Shown here: piece after piece, positions 43,147-51,898 of the stretch
Layout: every line of letters starts with the position of its first letter
Numbering within the stretch: position 1 is the stretch's first letter
DNA from: Pseudoalteromonas umbrosa
GTDB taxonomy: Bacteria > Pseudomonadota > Gammaproteobacteria > Enterobacterales > Alteromonadaceae
DNA: 64,000 nucleotides
Direction: 5' to 3'
Assembly (NCBI RefSeq): GCF_030125375.1
Contig: NZ_JASJUU010000001.1
Location: 434,001 to 498,000, forward strand
The notes under the pieces: generated by a model
What the model was told of the DNA's origin: nothing
Databases searched by the model: none
Seen by the model: the letters and a program-made list of their open reading frames with translations, nothing else
Program-made: the position numbers and the translations under genes

Positions 43147-44046
43147 ATGATTGATAAGTTAAGACGGCCATCAACTTGGCCGCTGTATTTTACATTGCTT
43201 ATATACGTATCCTTGATTTGGGTGCAAGGGTTGTCTAGTGCAATGTTACAAGTATTGCAAGAAATAGAGATTGCCGTGACAATGGCATTGGGCTCGTTTG
43301 TAGCAGGTGGCACAGCCTTGGGTGGCGGAGCGGTGGCCTTTCCTGTAATGACTAAGGTGCTAGATATTGAGCCCAGTACGGCGAAAGTCTTTTCATTGGC
43401 TATTCAAAGTTTTGGTATGACAGCAGCAACAATCACTATTTTATGCCGTCGGATTCCCATTTATACCAATTTAGTTTTGCTTGCACTGCCAATGTCTGCA
43501 TTGGGCGTTATTATAAGCCTACTTTATGTTGCGCCGATTGCCCCGCGATTGCTAGTTAAATCGATTTTTAGTTTCTTACTTTTATGTTTTGCAATCACCA
43601 TGTTACTGCGCTGGTGGAGAAAAGCGCATCACCAGCCTAGTGATCAAAGAATACAGCCTAGCAGGCTTCGCTTTATGTTGGTGGCATTTATCGGAGGCAT
43701 TGCAAGTGGTTTAGTTGGGTCTGGATCTGATATTGCGTTATTTGCCCTCTTGGTGATTGCTTATAATGCGGACATCAAGAAAGCGACAGCAACTTCTGTC
43801 GTGGTTATGGCGTTTACCTCATTAGTTGGTAGTGTAATGAATGCGTGGTATTTAGAAGCCATTACGCCACAGATTGAGAGCTATTTGCTGGCTGCAATTC
43901 CTATTGTCGTGGTGGGCGCACCTTTAGGAGCCTATGTTTGCTCTAAAGTAAAAGTCGGTCAATTGGTGAGTTTTTTATTGTTGCTTATTCTATTAGAAAT
44001 TTCTTTTACAAGTTACGAGTTGTACTCTGGTAATGTATTGGGTTGA
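43147..44046 (+). CDS. TauE/SafE (TSUP) family permease
   Basis: The ATG at 43147 gives 299 residues; an earlier in-frame GTG/TTG is possible. About eight membrane helices are predicted, with the family-type glycine-rich segments GSFVAGGTALGGGAVAFPVM near residue 50 and FIGGIASGLVGSGSDIALFA near residue 190. The two form the inverted repeat typical of TSUP proteins. These export or import sulfur-containing or other small anions. No sulfur-metabolism genes are nearby, so the substrate is open. Confidence 0.82.
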   Translation: MIDKLRRPSTWPLYFTLLIYVSLIWVQGLSSAMLQVLQEIEIAVTMALGSFVAGGTALGGGAVAFPVMTKVLDIEPSTAKVFSLAIQSFGMTAATITILCRRIPIYTNLVLLALPMSALGVIISLLYVAPIAPRLLVKSIFSFLLLCFAITMLLRWWRKAHHQPSDQRIQPSRLRFMLVAFIGGIASGLVGSGSDIALFALLVIAYNADIKKATATSVVVMAFTSLVGSVMNAWYLEAITPQIESYLLAAIPIVVVGAPLGAYVCSKVKVGQLVSFLLLLILLEISFTSYELYSGNVLG

Positions 44047-44088
44047 ATAAAGTTTAAACATTTATTTGACTGTTGGCTGTACTTTTTA

Positions 44089-44110
44089 TTTAATTAACCA
44101 GTTGATTAAA
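44089..44110. promoter_or_regulatory. Probable TetR operator
   Basis: TTTAATTAAC (44089-44098) and GTTGATTAAA (44101-44110) form an inverted repeat with one mismatch and a 2-base spacer. It lies 17 bases before the tetR start codon, where autorepression of the tetR-RND operon would be expected. Confidence 0.55.
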
Positions 44111-44126
44111 AAAATAAGAAGCTAAG

Positions 44127-44783
44127 ATGGAACTAGATACCAATAAAAAATCCACGCGGGGCCGTCCGGTCTGTGAGTTGAAGCAGGCCGAGCAGAAAGC
44201 TAAGCTTATATTAGCTGCAAAGCTTTTACTCAATGACAAGTCATATAGCCAAATTACCATACGAGATATCGCCTCTGAGGCAAATATCAACTCTGCCATG
44301 ATTAAATATTACTTTGGTGGTAAAGAAAATTTATTTGTGGCACTCATACAGTCAATAGCGGATGAGCAGTTTTCTCAATTTGAAGACTTACCAGCGCAAT
44401 CAAAGCCTGTGTATCAATTTATTTTGCGTTTTGGTGAAGTCTTGCAAACGCATCCCGGATTTGTGCACCTTTTGAGTGAAGAGGTTCTCAATAAAACAAC
44501 TCCGCTAACAGAGGCGTTTATGGCTTCTTTCCCAGCTCGCGTATCCAAATTTTTACCTCCGCTTATACAGCAAGAAGCTGGTATAGCGGACGGTGTCAAA
44601 GCTAAATTAGCAGCTTTTCAGCTCATAACACTTATTGTCTCTCCCTATATTTTGAAAACTTTGCGTCAACAAGCGTGGCAAATTGATGATACTGAGATCC
44701 AAGGTGAGCGATGGGCAAAGGATTTATACCAGCATTTCATTTACGGACTGAAGGAGAGTGACATCAATGAGGTGGAATTTTAG
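44127..44783 (+). CDS. TetR family transcriptional regulator
   Basis: A 218-residue regulator with an N-terminal helix-turn-helix (KLILAAKLLLNDKSYSQITI, RDIASEANINSAMIKYYFGG) and an all-helical ligand-binding C-terminus. It is the first gene of an operon with an RND adaptor and permease, whose adaptor start codon overlaps its 3' end. By analogy with AcrR/NalC-type repressors it likely represses the pump until a substrate binds. Confidence 0.87.
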   Translation: MELDTNKKSTRGRPVCELKQAEQKAKLILAAKLLLNDKSYSQITIRDIASEANINSAMIKYYFGGKENLFVALIQSIADEQFSQFEDLPAQSKPVYQFILRFGEVLQTHPGFVHLLSEEVLNKTTPLTEAFMASFPARVSKFLPPLIQQEAGIADGVKAKLAAFQLITLIVSPYILKTLRQQAWQIDDTEIQGERWAKDLYQHFIYGLKESDINEVEF

Positions 44784-46116
44784 GGCAAAGAAAAACTTAC
44801 CTATTGCTGTGTTGTTGGGCGTAGTGCTCGTTGCAATGGTGGTTAAGTTGACATCAACGACCAAACACAGTGGGGCCCACTCGGTAGGGCAAAGCGCGCA
44901 ATACCAAGCGTTAAGTATGAAAGCGATCAGGCCGCAAATTGTTGGATATGGCAAAGTGACGCCGAATATTCAACTGAGCAGTCTTGCGCAAGTCTCTGGT
45001 GAGGTTACTTTTATACACCCTGCGCTTAAAAAAGGCGAAATTTTCAAACAGGGGACGTTACTACTAGAGATTGACGACAGCGATTATCAATTGCAGTTGG
45101 CCAAATCAGAGGCTAGTTTGGCAGCTGCCGATGTGGAACTTGCGGCAAAGCAGACAGCGATAAAAAACAACCAACTCGATATTAAGCTCAGTAAGCATAA
45201 GTTAAAAATCGCGGATGCAGAGTATGCTCGATTGAAGCGATTGTTTGTCAGTGCTAGTGTGTCGCAGAATGAACTCGATAGGGCACAACAAAGTGTGCTC
45301 GTGCAACAGCAAGACTTGCAACGGAATTTGAATCAATCGCGCTTATTGCCTCTCGAGGTAAAGGCACTGCAAGCTCAGGTTAAAAAGGCCAGTGCAGATG
45401 TCAACAAAGCTAAGCTTGATATTAAGCGCACTAAAGTGCATCTACCTTTCAATGGCCGTATTCATCAGGTGCATGTTGAGCGAGGGCAGCTCGTAACAAA
45501 AGGGGCGAATCTTTTTAGTGCTAGTGACCTTAAAAAAGTATTGATAAACGCTCAGTACACCTATCAAACATTTAATCAGTTTTCAGGATTTTTCAAGCAA
45601 TTACCTAATTTACAAACTATCTCAGAGGAGGGGATGGCGTCTTATTTAAAAGCGCAAGGTTTGGAAGCCAAGATAGAAATATTAGCTCAGCCGGGAGTTT
45701 ACTGGCCTGCAACAATTGAACGATTGAGTGATGAAATAGACCCTCAAAGCCAAACAGTGGGTGTTGTCGTTTCGATTACAGATAGTTATAAGCAAATTAA
45801 ACTGGGTGAAAAGCCACCTTTGCTCGCAGGTATGCGCGCCAAAGTAACTTTGTCAGCTGGCGAGCGAACATTTGTGGTGATCCCAAGACACTTTGTCAGA
45901 GATGGGCATGCACTATTAGCAGATAAAGAGGACAAATTAACCAAGTTACCTATATATGGTGCTATCAAACAAGGAGACAGCTTTTTATTTGATGATCCTG
46001 AACTGGACGGTGCGAGACTCATTACAACCGATTTATTTCCAGCTATTTCGGGTACGCAGTTAAATTTAACATCACCTACCATACTTAGTGATGCTACTTC
46101 ATCGGAGCGGCATTAA
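44767..46116 (+). CDS. RND efflux periplasmic adaptor (HlyD/AcrA-type)
   Basis: The ATG at 44767 overlaps the tetR end by 17 bases and is preceded by AAGGAG at a 10-base spacing, giving 449 residues. An N-terminal membrane anchor (LPIAVLLGVVLVAMVVKL) is followed by a biotinyl-lipoyl half (GEIFKQGTLLLEIDDSDYQL). Next is a long coiled-coil hairpin (about residues 100-210, DVELAAKQTAIKNNQLDIK), then the second half KVHLPFNGRIHQVHVERGQL, and finally barrel domains. It is the partner of the following permease. Confidence 0.87.
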   Translation: MRWNFRAKKNLPIAVLLGVVLVAMVVKLTSTTKHSGAHSVGQSAQYQALSMKAIRPQIVGYGKVTPNIQLSSLAQVSGEVTFIHPALKKGEIFKQGTLLLEIDDSDYQLQLAKSEASLAAADVELAAKQTAIKNNQLDIKLSKHKLKIADAEYARLKRLFVSASVSQNELDRAQQSVLVQQQDLQRNLNQSRLLPLEVKALQAQVKKASADVNKAKLDIKRTKVHLPFNGRIHQVHVERGQLVTKGANLFSASDLKKVLINAQYTYQTFNQFSGFFKQLPNLQTISEEGMASYLKAQGLEAKIEILAQPGVYWPATIERLSDEIDPQSQTVGVVVSITDSYKQIKLGEKPPLLAGMRAKVTLSAGERTFVVIPRHFVRDGHALLADKEDKLTKLPIYGAIKQGDSFLFDDPELDGARLITTDLFPAISGTQLNLTSPTILSDATSSERH

Positions 46117-46117
46117 T

Positions 46118-49100
46118 ATGATACGTTTTTTTATTGCTCATCCAACGGCTGCCAATATTTTAATGCTCCTCTTTTTGGCAATTGGCTTATTCAGTTTGCC
46201 ACAAATAAAACGAGAAACACTTCCTCAGATAGAGACTTACCAAATCGATATCATGGTGCCTTACCCAGGGGCTACCGCAGAGAACGTTGAGCAAAAAATT
46301 TGCTTAAGCTTAGAAAGGGCACTTGATGGTATCAGCTTTTTAGAAGAACGCCATTGCGTAGCGAGGCAAAACTTAGGGCAAATGACAGTAAAAATGTTTG
46401 AGCAAGGTGACTTCGAGCAGTTTACAACGGATGTCAAAAACGCCATAGATACTATTGATGACTTCCCCACACAAATTGAACAATGGACAATTAAAGAACG
46501 AGGCAGAACACAAGAGGTTGTGAGCATTGCATTGAGTTCGGTTACTACTGATTTAACACGTGTTGAGCTAAAAGAACTGGCTGAAAAAATTAAACAGCGC
46601 CTTCTTCGTGATCCAAATATCCCGATTGTCGAAATTAATGACTTTTCAAAGCATCAACTCAGAGTTAGTGCATCGCAGGAAGTATTGCGTCAATATGGTT
46701 TAAGTATGGAAGAGCTTGGCCAGCGTGTGTCAGGGCAAAACATAGAGTTGCCGCTGGGTACACTTAATACTGAGTATTCAGATACTCAAATTAGGCTAAT
46801 GGATGAAAGGAAAGACATTACATCTCTTGGTGAATTGGTTGTGGCGTCGGGCTCTCAGGGTAATGATGTCACGGTCGCTGAATTAGGCCGTGTTGAGAAC
46901 ACGTTTGAAAAAGACGAAAAGCGCATATACTACGATGGCCATCAAGCGGCAATTTTGACAGTAAAAAAGAACTCTGTAGATGATAGTTTACGAGTACTTA
47001 AAGCAACCGAACATGCTTTACAGGAAATAAGAGCTGACCTACCTGATAGTGTATTGCTGACTTTAACGAACGATAATACCAGCTTGGTTAAAGATCGCAT
47101 CTCTTTGCTGATCAGCAATGCATGGCAAGGGTTATTGCTAGTATTTGGCGTGATGTGGCTGTTTTTTTCCTTTAAATATGCTTTTTGGGTGGTGATGGGA
47201 TTGCCCGTTTCATTTTTGGCGAGTTTCTTTTTGATGCTGCACTTTGGTGTGTCTATTAACATGCTTTCCATGGTCGCACTGCTATTAGCGCTTGGGATTT
47301 TGATGGATGATGCCATTGTGATTGCTGAGTCTATCGGCACTAAAATTGAGCAAGGCTTAGCGGTTCAAGAAGCCGTTTTAAAAGGCACGCTTGTTGTACT
47401 ACCGGGCGTATTGTCCTCTTTTGTAACAACGTTGTGTATTTTCATTGGGCTGGTATTTATTGAAGGGAATTTAGGACAGATCCTCAAAGTGATCCCCATC
47501 GTACTGATTTCGGTGATCACAGTATCTTTGATTGAAGCCTTTTTGATTTTACCCAATCATTTGTCTCACGCACTGCAATCTAAAAGCAAGCAAAACGTTT
47601 TGTCTATAAAAGTGGCTCAGATCCGCAGTCGCTTTGAAACAAAATTTAGACAGTGGAATGATGGGATATTGAATTTAAATCATCGCCTCATCAAATACAG
47701 ATACTTAGTGATTGGTTCTGTGGTTGCCTGTTTCTTATTTTCGCTAAGTATGTTGATTTCTGGGACCTTAAAATTTACTGCTTTTCCCGATATTGACGGA
47801 GATGTATTACAAGGGCGACTCTTGATGCCAAACGGCACGCCTTTTGAGGTTACAAAGCAAACAATGGGCAAAATTGAAGCTGCCCTTAAGCGCGCCAATG
47901 AAAAACTCAGTGAAGATGAAGAGTCTGAATTAGTCCGGGCGATGACTGTCACTTATGGAGAAAATCCAGACTATCAAGATCAAGGCGCCAACCTCGCTTA
48001 TATCTCTGTTGACCTACTCAGTGCGGAGCAACGTCATACAACTATTCAGGCTTTTTCTGACCTGTGGCGTTCAGAGCTCGGTGAATTGCCGGAGGCAATG
48101 ACACTCTCATTTAAAGAACCCAAGCTAGGTCCTCAAGGGCGAGCAATTGATGTACGTTTGATGGGAGAAGACACCACAGCGCTTGCCCATGCTGCGCAAG
48201 AGCTAAAGTCATGGTTAAAAGGATATGAAGGGGTACAGAATATTACAGACAATCTTCGTCCAGGAAAGCCAGAGTACACCCTAACGCTAAAACCTGGCAC
48301 ATTAGATTTAGGCATCAATTCACGGATGATTGCGAGTCAATTAAGACCTGCTTTTCAGGGCACTAAACTATTAGAAACTCATATAGGCTTAGAGGATTAC
48401 GAAGTAACAGTGAAACTTAGCAAGGAGAGTATGAATGAATATAGTGACTTTGATAATTTCCCAATTATTCATCCTGCCACCCGTGTCGCTATTCCGCTGT
48501 CTGCATTGGTTAATATTGAGCAAACACGTGGCTTTGCGGTGATTAATCGCTTTGATAGCTTGACCAGTGTATCTGTATACGCTGATGTGGATAGTGAGCT
48601 GAATACGGCATCAGCCGTGGTGGGGGATTTAAAGAAGCAATTTCTCAACGATTTACCATTGCGTTACCCAACATTGATTTACAGCATTGAAGGTGAGGTT
48701 AAAAATGCGGGGATCACACAAGCTTCAATGCGAAGAGCGATGTTACTGGGGATGATTGGGATTTTCTTGTTATTAGCTTTGCAGTTTCATAGCTACATTG
48801 AGCCTATTATTGTTATGGTTTCTATCCCATTCGCCATGATTGGCGTGATCTGGGGCCATTTTATTATGGGTATAAACTTTTCGATGCCGTCATTGATGGG
48901 CTTTATTTCATTGGCCGGCATTGTAGTCAATGACTCAATACTGTTAGTTCAATTTGTGAAAAGTCGAGTGAAGCAGGGCATGAATGTACATGATGCGGCG
49001 GCTGTGGCTAGTCATGACAGGTTCCGTGCTGTGGTGTTGACGTCAGTAACTACGGTTGCGGGGATGACGCCTTTACTGTTTGAAACCAGCTTGCAGGCAC

Positions 49101-49249
49101 AAATTTTAATACCTCTGGCAACCAGTATCGTATTTGGTATTATCACGTCCACTTGTTTAGTTTTATTAGTATTACCTTGTCTTTATAGCATTCTAGAAGA
49201 CTTTGGCGTAGCAAAACCACATACATCTCATGAGTCAGTACACGCATGA
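46118..49249 (+). CDS. RND-family efflux permease (second system)
   Basis: The ATG at 46118 (MIRFFIAHPTAANILMLLFL) with ATCGGAGCGG upstream gives 1043 residues. Twelve membrane helices and two periplasmic loops are predicted. The proton-relay motif LGILMDDAIVIAESIGTKIE lies in helix 4, and GIVVNDSILLVQFVKSRVKQ is the counterpart in the second half. It starts 1 base after the adaptor stop. It ends against the convergent bmp8-9-10 operon, so export of bromophenols/bromopyrroles is an attractive but unproven role. Confidence 0.88.
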   Translation: MIRFFIAHPTAANILMLLFLAIGLFSLPQIKRETLPQIETYQIDIMVPYPGATAENVEQKICLSLERALDGISFLEERHCVARQNLGQMTVKMFEQGDFEQFTTDVKNAIDTIDDFPTQIEQWTIKERGRTQEVVSIALSSVTTDLTRVELKELAEKIKQRLLRDPNIPIVEINDFSKHQLRVSASQEVLRQYGLSMEELGQRVSGQNIELPLGTLNTEYSDTQIRLMDERKDITSLGELVVASGSQGNDVTVAELGRVENTFEKDEKRIYYDGHQAAILTVKKNSVDDSLRVLKATEHALQEIRADLPDSVLLTLTNDNTSLVKDRISLLISNAWQGLLLVFGVMWLFFSFKYAFWVVMGLPVSFLASFFLMLHFGVSINMLSMVALLLALGILMDDAIVIAESIGTKIEQGLAVQEAVLKGTLVVLPGVLSSFVTTLCIFIGLVFIEGNLGQILKVIPIVLISVITVSLIEAFLILPNHLSHALQSKSKQNVLSIKVAQIRSRFETKFRQWNDGILNLNHRLIKYRYLVIGSVVACFLFSLSMLISGTLKFTAFPDIDGDVLQGRLLMPNGTPFEVTKQTMGKIEAALKRANEKLSEDEESELVRAMTVTYGENPDYQDQGANLAYISVDLLSAEQRHTTIQAFSDLWRSELGELPEAMTLSFKEPKLGPQGRAIDVRLMGEDTTALAHAAQELKSWLKGYEGVQNITDNLRPGKPEYTLTLKPGTLDLGINSRMIASQLRPAFQGTKLLETHIGLEDYEVTVKLSKESMNEYSDFDNFPIIHPATRVAIPLSALVNIEQTRGFAVINRFDSLTSVSVYADVDSELNTASAVVGDLKKQFLNDLPLRYPTLIYSIEGEVKNAGITQASMRRAMLLGMIGIFLLLALQFHSYIEPIIVMVSIPFAMIGVIWGHFIMGINFSMPSLMGFISLAGIVVNDSILLVQFVKSRVKQGMNVHDAAAVASHDRFRAVVLTSVTTVAGMTPLLFETSLQAQILIPLATSIVFGIITSTCLVLLVLPCLYSILEDFGVAKPHTSHESVHA

Positions 49250-49375
49250 GAAACCTCGCATGCTATCAGCGTGTGATAAAGCATTTACACGCTGATACTT
49301 GTGCTCAGTTCTATAAAATTACCTAAGTGAGGTTTCGGTAAATCAACATAGCAACTCATTTAACGTCGACATAAA

Positions 49376-49400
49376 AAAAGAGCCCGATTAGGGCTCTTTT
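49376..49400. terminator. Bidirectional terminator between the RND operon and the bmp10 end
   Basis: AAAAGAGCCC and GGGCTCTTTT form a 10-bp stem with a 5-base loop, flanked by A-run on the left and T-run on the right, so it can work on both strands. It lies between the convergent RND permease gene and the ferredoxin reductase gene. Confidence 0.85.
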
Positions 49401-49451
49401 GGACTTTCACGCTTGGGGTGTGCGCCGTTTTATGTGAGTCGGTTTGTCGAG

Positions 49452-50681
49452 TCAGCTCAATTGGGCCAACGCTTTAAAAAGGTCAATATCTGTGTTACTG
49501 AGCAATGCTTTTGGCACATCAATCTTGTTAGCAATGATTTTTTTGGCTGCCATAAATTCTTTTGCGCAGTTGATACAGTCAGCTGCAATGATTTTGCCTT
49601 GTTTTAAGTACCATAGAGATAGAGCTTTATTGTCTTTTTGACGTAAAACAGTTTCATCGTAGCCATGATTAAGGCCTGCAATTTGAATTTTGCAATCAAA
49701 TTGATCTGACCAAAACCAAGGTACTGCTGTGACGGGTTTGTATTTTCCACAGATGGTAGCGGCTGCGGTTTTTGCCTGCTCTAGAGCATTGGGTACAGAC
49801 TCAATGCGTGTTGCAAGGCCGCTGTGATGCTCGATACCTATGGTGCAATCTCCTGCGGCATAAATGTTCATGTCAGTGGTTTGGCAAAGCTCATTTATTA
49901 CAATGCCGCTATGTTCGACTAACAATCCAGCCTCTTGTGCAAGTTCGGTGTTGGTTTGGGCACCTATCCCAACAATCACGATGTCTGCGGGAATAACTTT
50001 GTCTTCACACAATACGGTGCTGACAGCATCCTTACCTTGAAATGCCACCACATTTGTCTGTGTGAAAATTTTAATGCCATTGCTTTTATGTAGATTGTGA
50101 TAAAACGCGGAAATACGCTTTGCCGTGACGCGGGCAAGTAACCGAGATTCGCGTTCTATAATGGTGACGTCATGGCCCATTTTTTTAAGCACTGCGGCGG
50201 TTTCTAGGCCAATGTAGCCACCTCCGACCATCACGATACGCTTTTTAGTATTTTTTACATCAATAGCAAGAGAGAGTTTTTCTATGTCTTTTAAGGTTTT
50301 TATGTAAAAAATATTGTTTAACTGTGCCCCCATGCAGTCCACAGTCCTTGCGCGACTGCCGGTGCAAATGAGCAGTTTGTCATAACTGAGATGTTCGCCA
50401 TTATGTAGTTCAATACTTTGCTGCGCAGGCTCGATACGTTTTACGCGGGTTTTTAACCTAATGTCGACGTCGTCTTTTTTATACGCACCTTGAGGACGGA
50501 TCAGCAGTTTTTCCGCAGTTACCTGATTTTGTAAATATGTTTTTGACAGTGGCGGGCGGTGATAGGGCAGGCTGTCTTCATCGGTCAGCAGTACTATCTG
50601 CCCTGTCCATCCTTCTTTGCGTAAACTGGTGGATGCTTGTGCACCTGCATGACCACCGCCGATAATGACACACCTTTGCAT
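49452..50681 (-). CDS. bmp10: Ferredoxin reductase of the bromophenol/bromopyrrole cluster
   Basis: The ATG at 50681, with AAGGAGTTTAAT before it, gives 409 residues; the frame stays open upstream without support. FAD binding is shown by VIIGGGHAGAQASTSLRKEG, the HRPPLSKTYL loop and YAAGDC near residue 275. NADH binding is shown by VMVGGGYIGLETAAVLKKMG. It is an AlkT/PuxA-type reductase that passes electrons to the ferredoxin encoded just upstream, and thence to the Bmp7 P450. Gene order with bmp8 and bmp9 on the minus strand matches the described bmp cluster. Confidence 0.88.
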   Translation of the reverse strand: MQRCVIIGGGHAGAQASTSLRKEGWTGQIVLLTDEDSLPYHRPPLSKTYLQNQVTAEKLLIRPQGAYKKDDVDIRLKTRVKRIEPAQQSIELHNGEHLSYDKLLICTGSRARTVDCMGAQLNNIFYIKTLKDIEKLSLAIDVKNTKKRIVMVGGGYIGLETAAVLKKMGHDVTIIERESRLLARVTAKRISAFYHNLHKSNGIKIFTQTNVVAFQGKDAVSTVLCEDKVIPADIVIVGIGAQTNTELAQEAGLLVEHSGIVINELCQTTDMNIYAAGDCTIGIEHHSGLATRIESVPNALEQAKTAAATICGKYKPVTAVPWFWSDQFDCKIQIAGLNHGYDETVLRQKDNKALSLWYLKQGKIIAADCINCAKEFMAAKKIIANKIDVPKALLSNTDIDLFKALAQLS

Positions 50682-50691
50682 ATTAAACTCC

Positions 50692-51012
50692 TTAATATTG
50701 TGACTCTGGCAGGTGAACTTGCAAACCATGATGCTCATCAGAGACTAGTACTTGGCAGCTTAGCCTGCTCAAGTCTGTAGGCTCTGAGACCATCTCTAAC
50801 ATATCACTCTCACTAGTGTCTGGTGCGGCAATTTTTCCCTGCCAATCCGCCGTTAAATAGCAGTGGCAAGTAGCGCAGCTACCAGAACCGCCACATTCAG
50901 CTTCAATGCCCTCGACCATATTTTCCATGGCCGCTTGCATCAAAGATGTGCCAATTGGTACATCGACCTTGGTTTCGTTTCCTGCAAAATCTACAAATGT
51001 AATCTCAGGCAT
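50692..51012 (-). CDS. bmp9: [2Fe-2S] ferredoxin of the bmp cluster
   Basis: The likely start is ATG at 51012 (MPEITFVDFAGNETKVDVPI) after AAGGACAACATG, giving 106 residues. The adrenodoxin/putidaredoxin-type ligands are visible: CGGSGSCATCHC (C-x5-C-x2-C) and the fourth cysteine in LSRLSCQVLV. It shuttles electrons from Bmp10 to the P450 Bmp7. It lies 10 bases upstream of bmp10 and 10 downstream of bmp8 on the minus strand. Confidence 0.9.
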   Translation of the reverse strand: MPEITFVDFAGNETKVDVPIGTSLMQAAMENMVEGIEAECGGSGSCATCHCYLTADWQGKIAAPDTSESDMLEMVSEPTDLSRLSCQVLVSDEHHGLQVHLPESQY

Positions 51013-51022
51013 CATGTTGTCC

Positions 51023-51613
51023 TTATACGGTGAATTTAGTGATTTGATTGATCTCGTCAAGAATGGCAGCTGGGTCTGCCTCTAATTGACTGTCCATCGC
51101 TGTATTCCAGCGATTTAAGAAGCCGCAAATAGCCACAACAGCAGCGATCTCAATGACTGCCTGTTCAGAGTAATACTTGCCGAGCTCTTCATAGTGCGAC
51201 TTTTCTAAATGTGCAGGTGAAGTACTGCAAGCAAAAGCAAATCGCAGTGCAGCGCGCTCGGCTTGGTCATAAAGCACATTGGTTTCAAATTCAAAGGCTG
51301 CCAAGACCTTCGCTTTGTTGACATTGACGCGGCTGGCAATATGTGAAAAGTGTCCTTGGCAGTACTGACAGCCTGCAGCATTGCTACTAATGGTTGCGAT
51401 GGCCCACTTGAGTTCATTGTCAATGTGTTCAAATTTGCTCAGGCAACCAAATAGCTGGCCAAACGCCTGCGCCAGCATAGGGTTTTTCGCCATGGTAAGG
51501 ATCCCGTTTGGAATAAATCCAAGGTTGTTCTCTATGGCTTGATAAATTGGTTCCAAATGCGGCGTTGATTCTCGATTGACTGGTTTAACCAAATGGTTAT
51601 TACCCTGTTTCAT
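51023..51613 (-). CDS. bmp8: AhpD/CMD-fold reductive bromopyrrole debrominase
   Basis: The ATG at 51613, with AAGGAT just upstream, gives 196 residues. It has the AhpD-type redox motif GCQYCQGHF (Cys82-x-x-Cys85 and His88). Published work on the bmp cluster describes Bmp8 as a thiol-dependent enzyme that removes one bromine from tetrabromopyrrole to give tribromopyrrole for coupling. Assignment here is by cluster context plus these residues. It is the first gene of the minus-strand bmp8-9-10 operon. Confidence 0.87.
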   Translation of the reverse strand: MKQGNNHLVKPVNRESTPHLEPIYQAIENNLGFIPNGILTMAKNPMLAQAFGQLFGCLSKFEHIDNELKWAIATISSNAAGCQYCQGHFSHIASRVNVNKAKVLAAFEFETNVLYDQAERAALRFAFACSTSPAHLEKSHYEELGKYYSEQAVIEIAAVVAICGFLNRWNTAMDSQLEADPAAILDEINQITKFTV

Positions 51614-51898
51614 ATATCCTTGCTTCCTTCTTAGTGATAGTCCCAACAAGGTAATTTTTTTATATCGACCTGCCTATAGTCCGTTCGGACCAAATGGATA
51701 GTCCACAGGAGCTATGTTCGAAAAACCACGATAGCGATAAAGTTTTTACAGACGAACGAGCAGGGCATTGAGCACCCGTTCAAGGCCGATAGAGTCAAGA
51801 GCCTATAGAAAACAAGCCTGAGGATACGGATAAACATTGAGGTGTTTAGAGTGTTTGTTGCAGGTCAACAATATTGCCAGACTAGATAGGAAACTAGG
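51614..51898. promoter_or_regulatory. Divergent promoter region of the bmp cluster
   Basis: This 285-base gap separates bmp8 (minus) from bmp1 (plus) and must hold both promoters. It contains the short palindrome GTCCG-TT-CGGAC (51679-51690), and the string ATAGTCC occurs twice (near 51676 and 51698), which could be a regulator site. No regulator gene lies inside the cluster, so control from elsewhere is implied. Promoter elements themselves are not clear enough to place. Confidence 0.5.
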
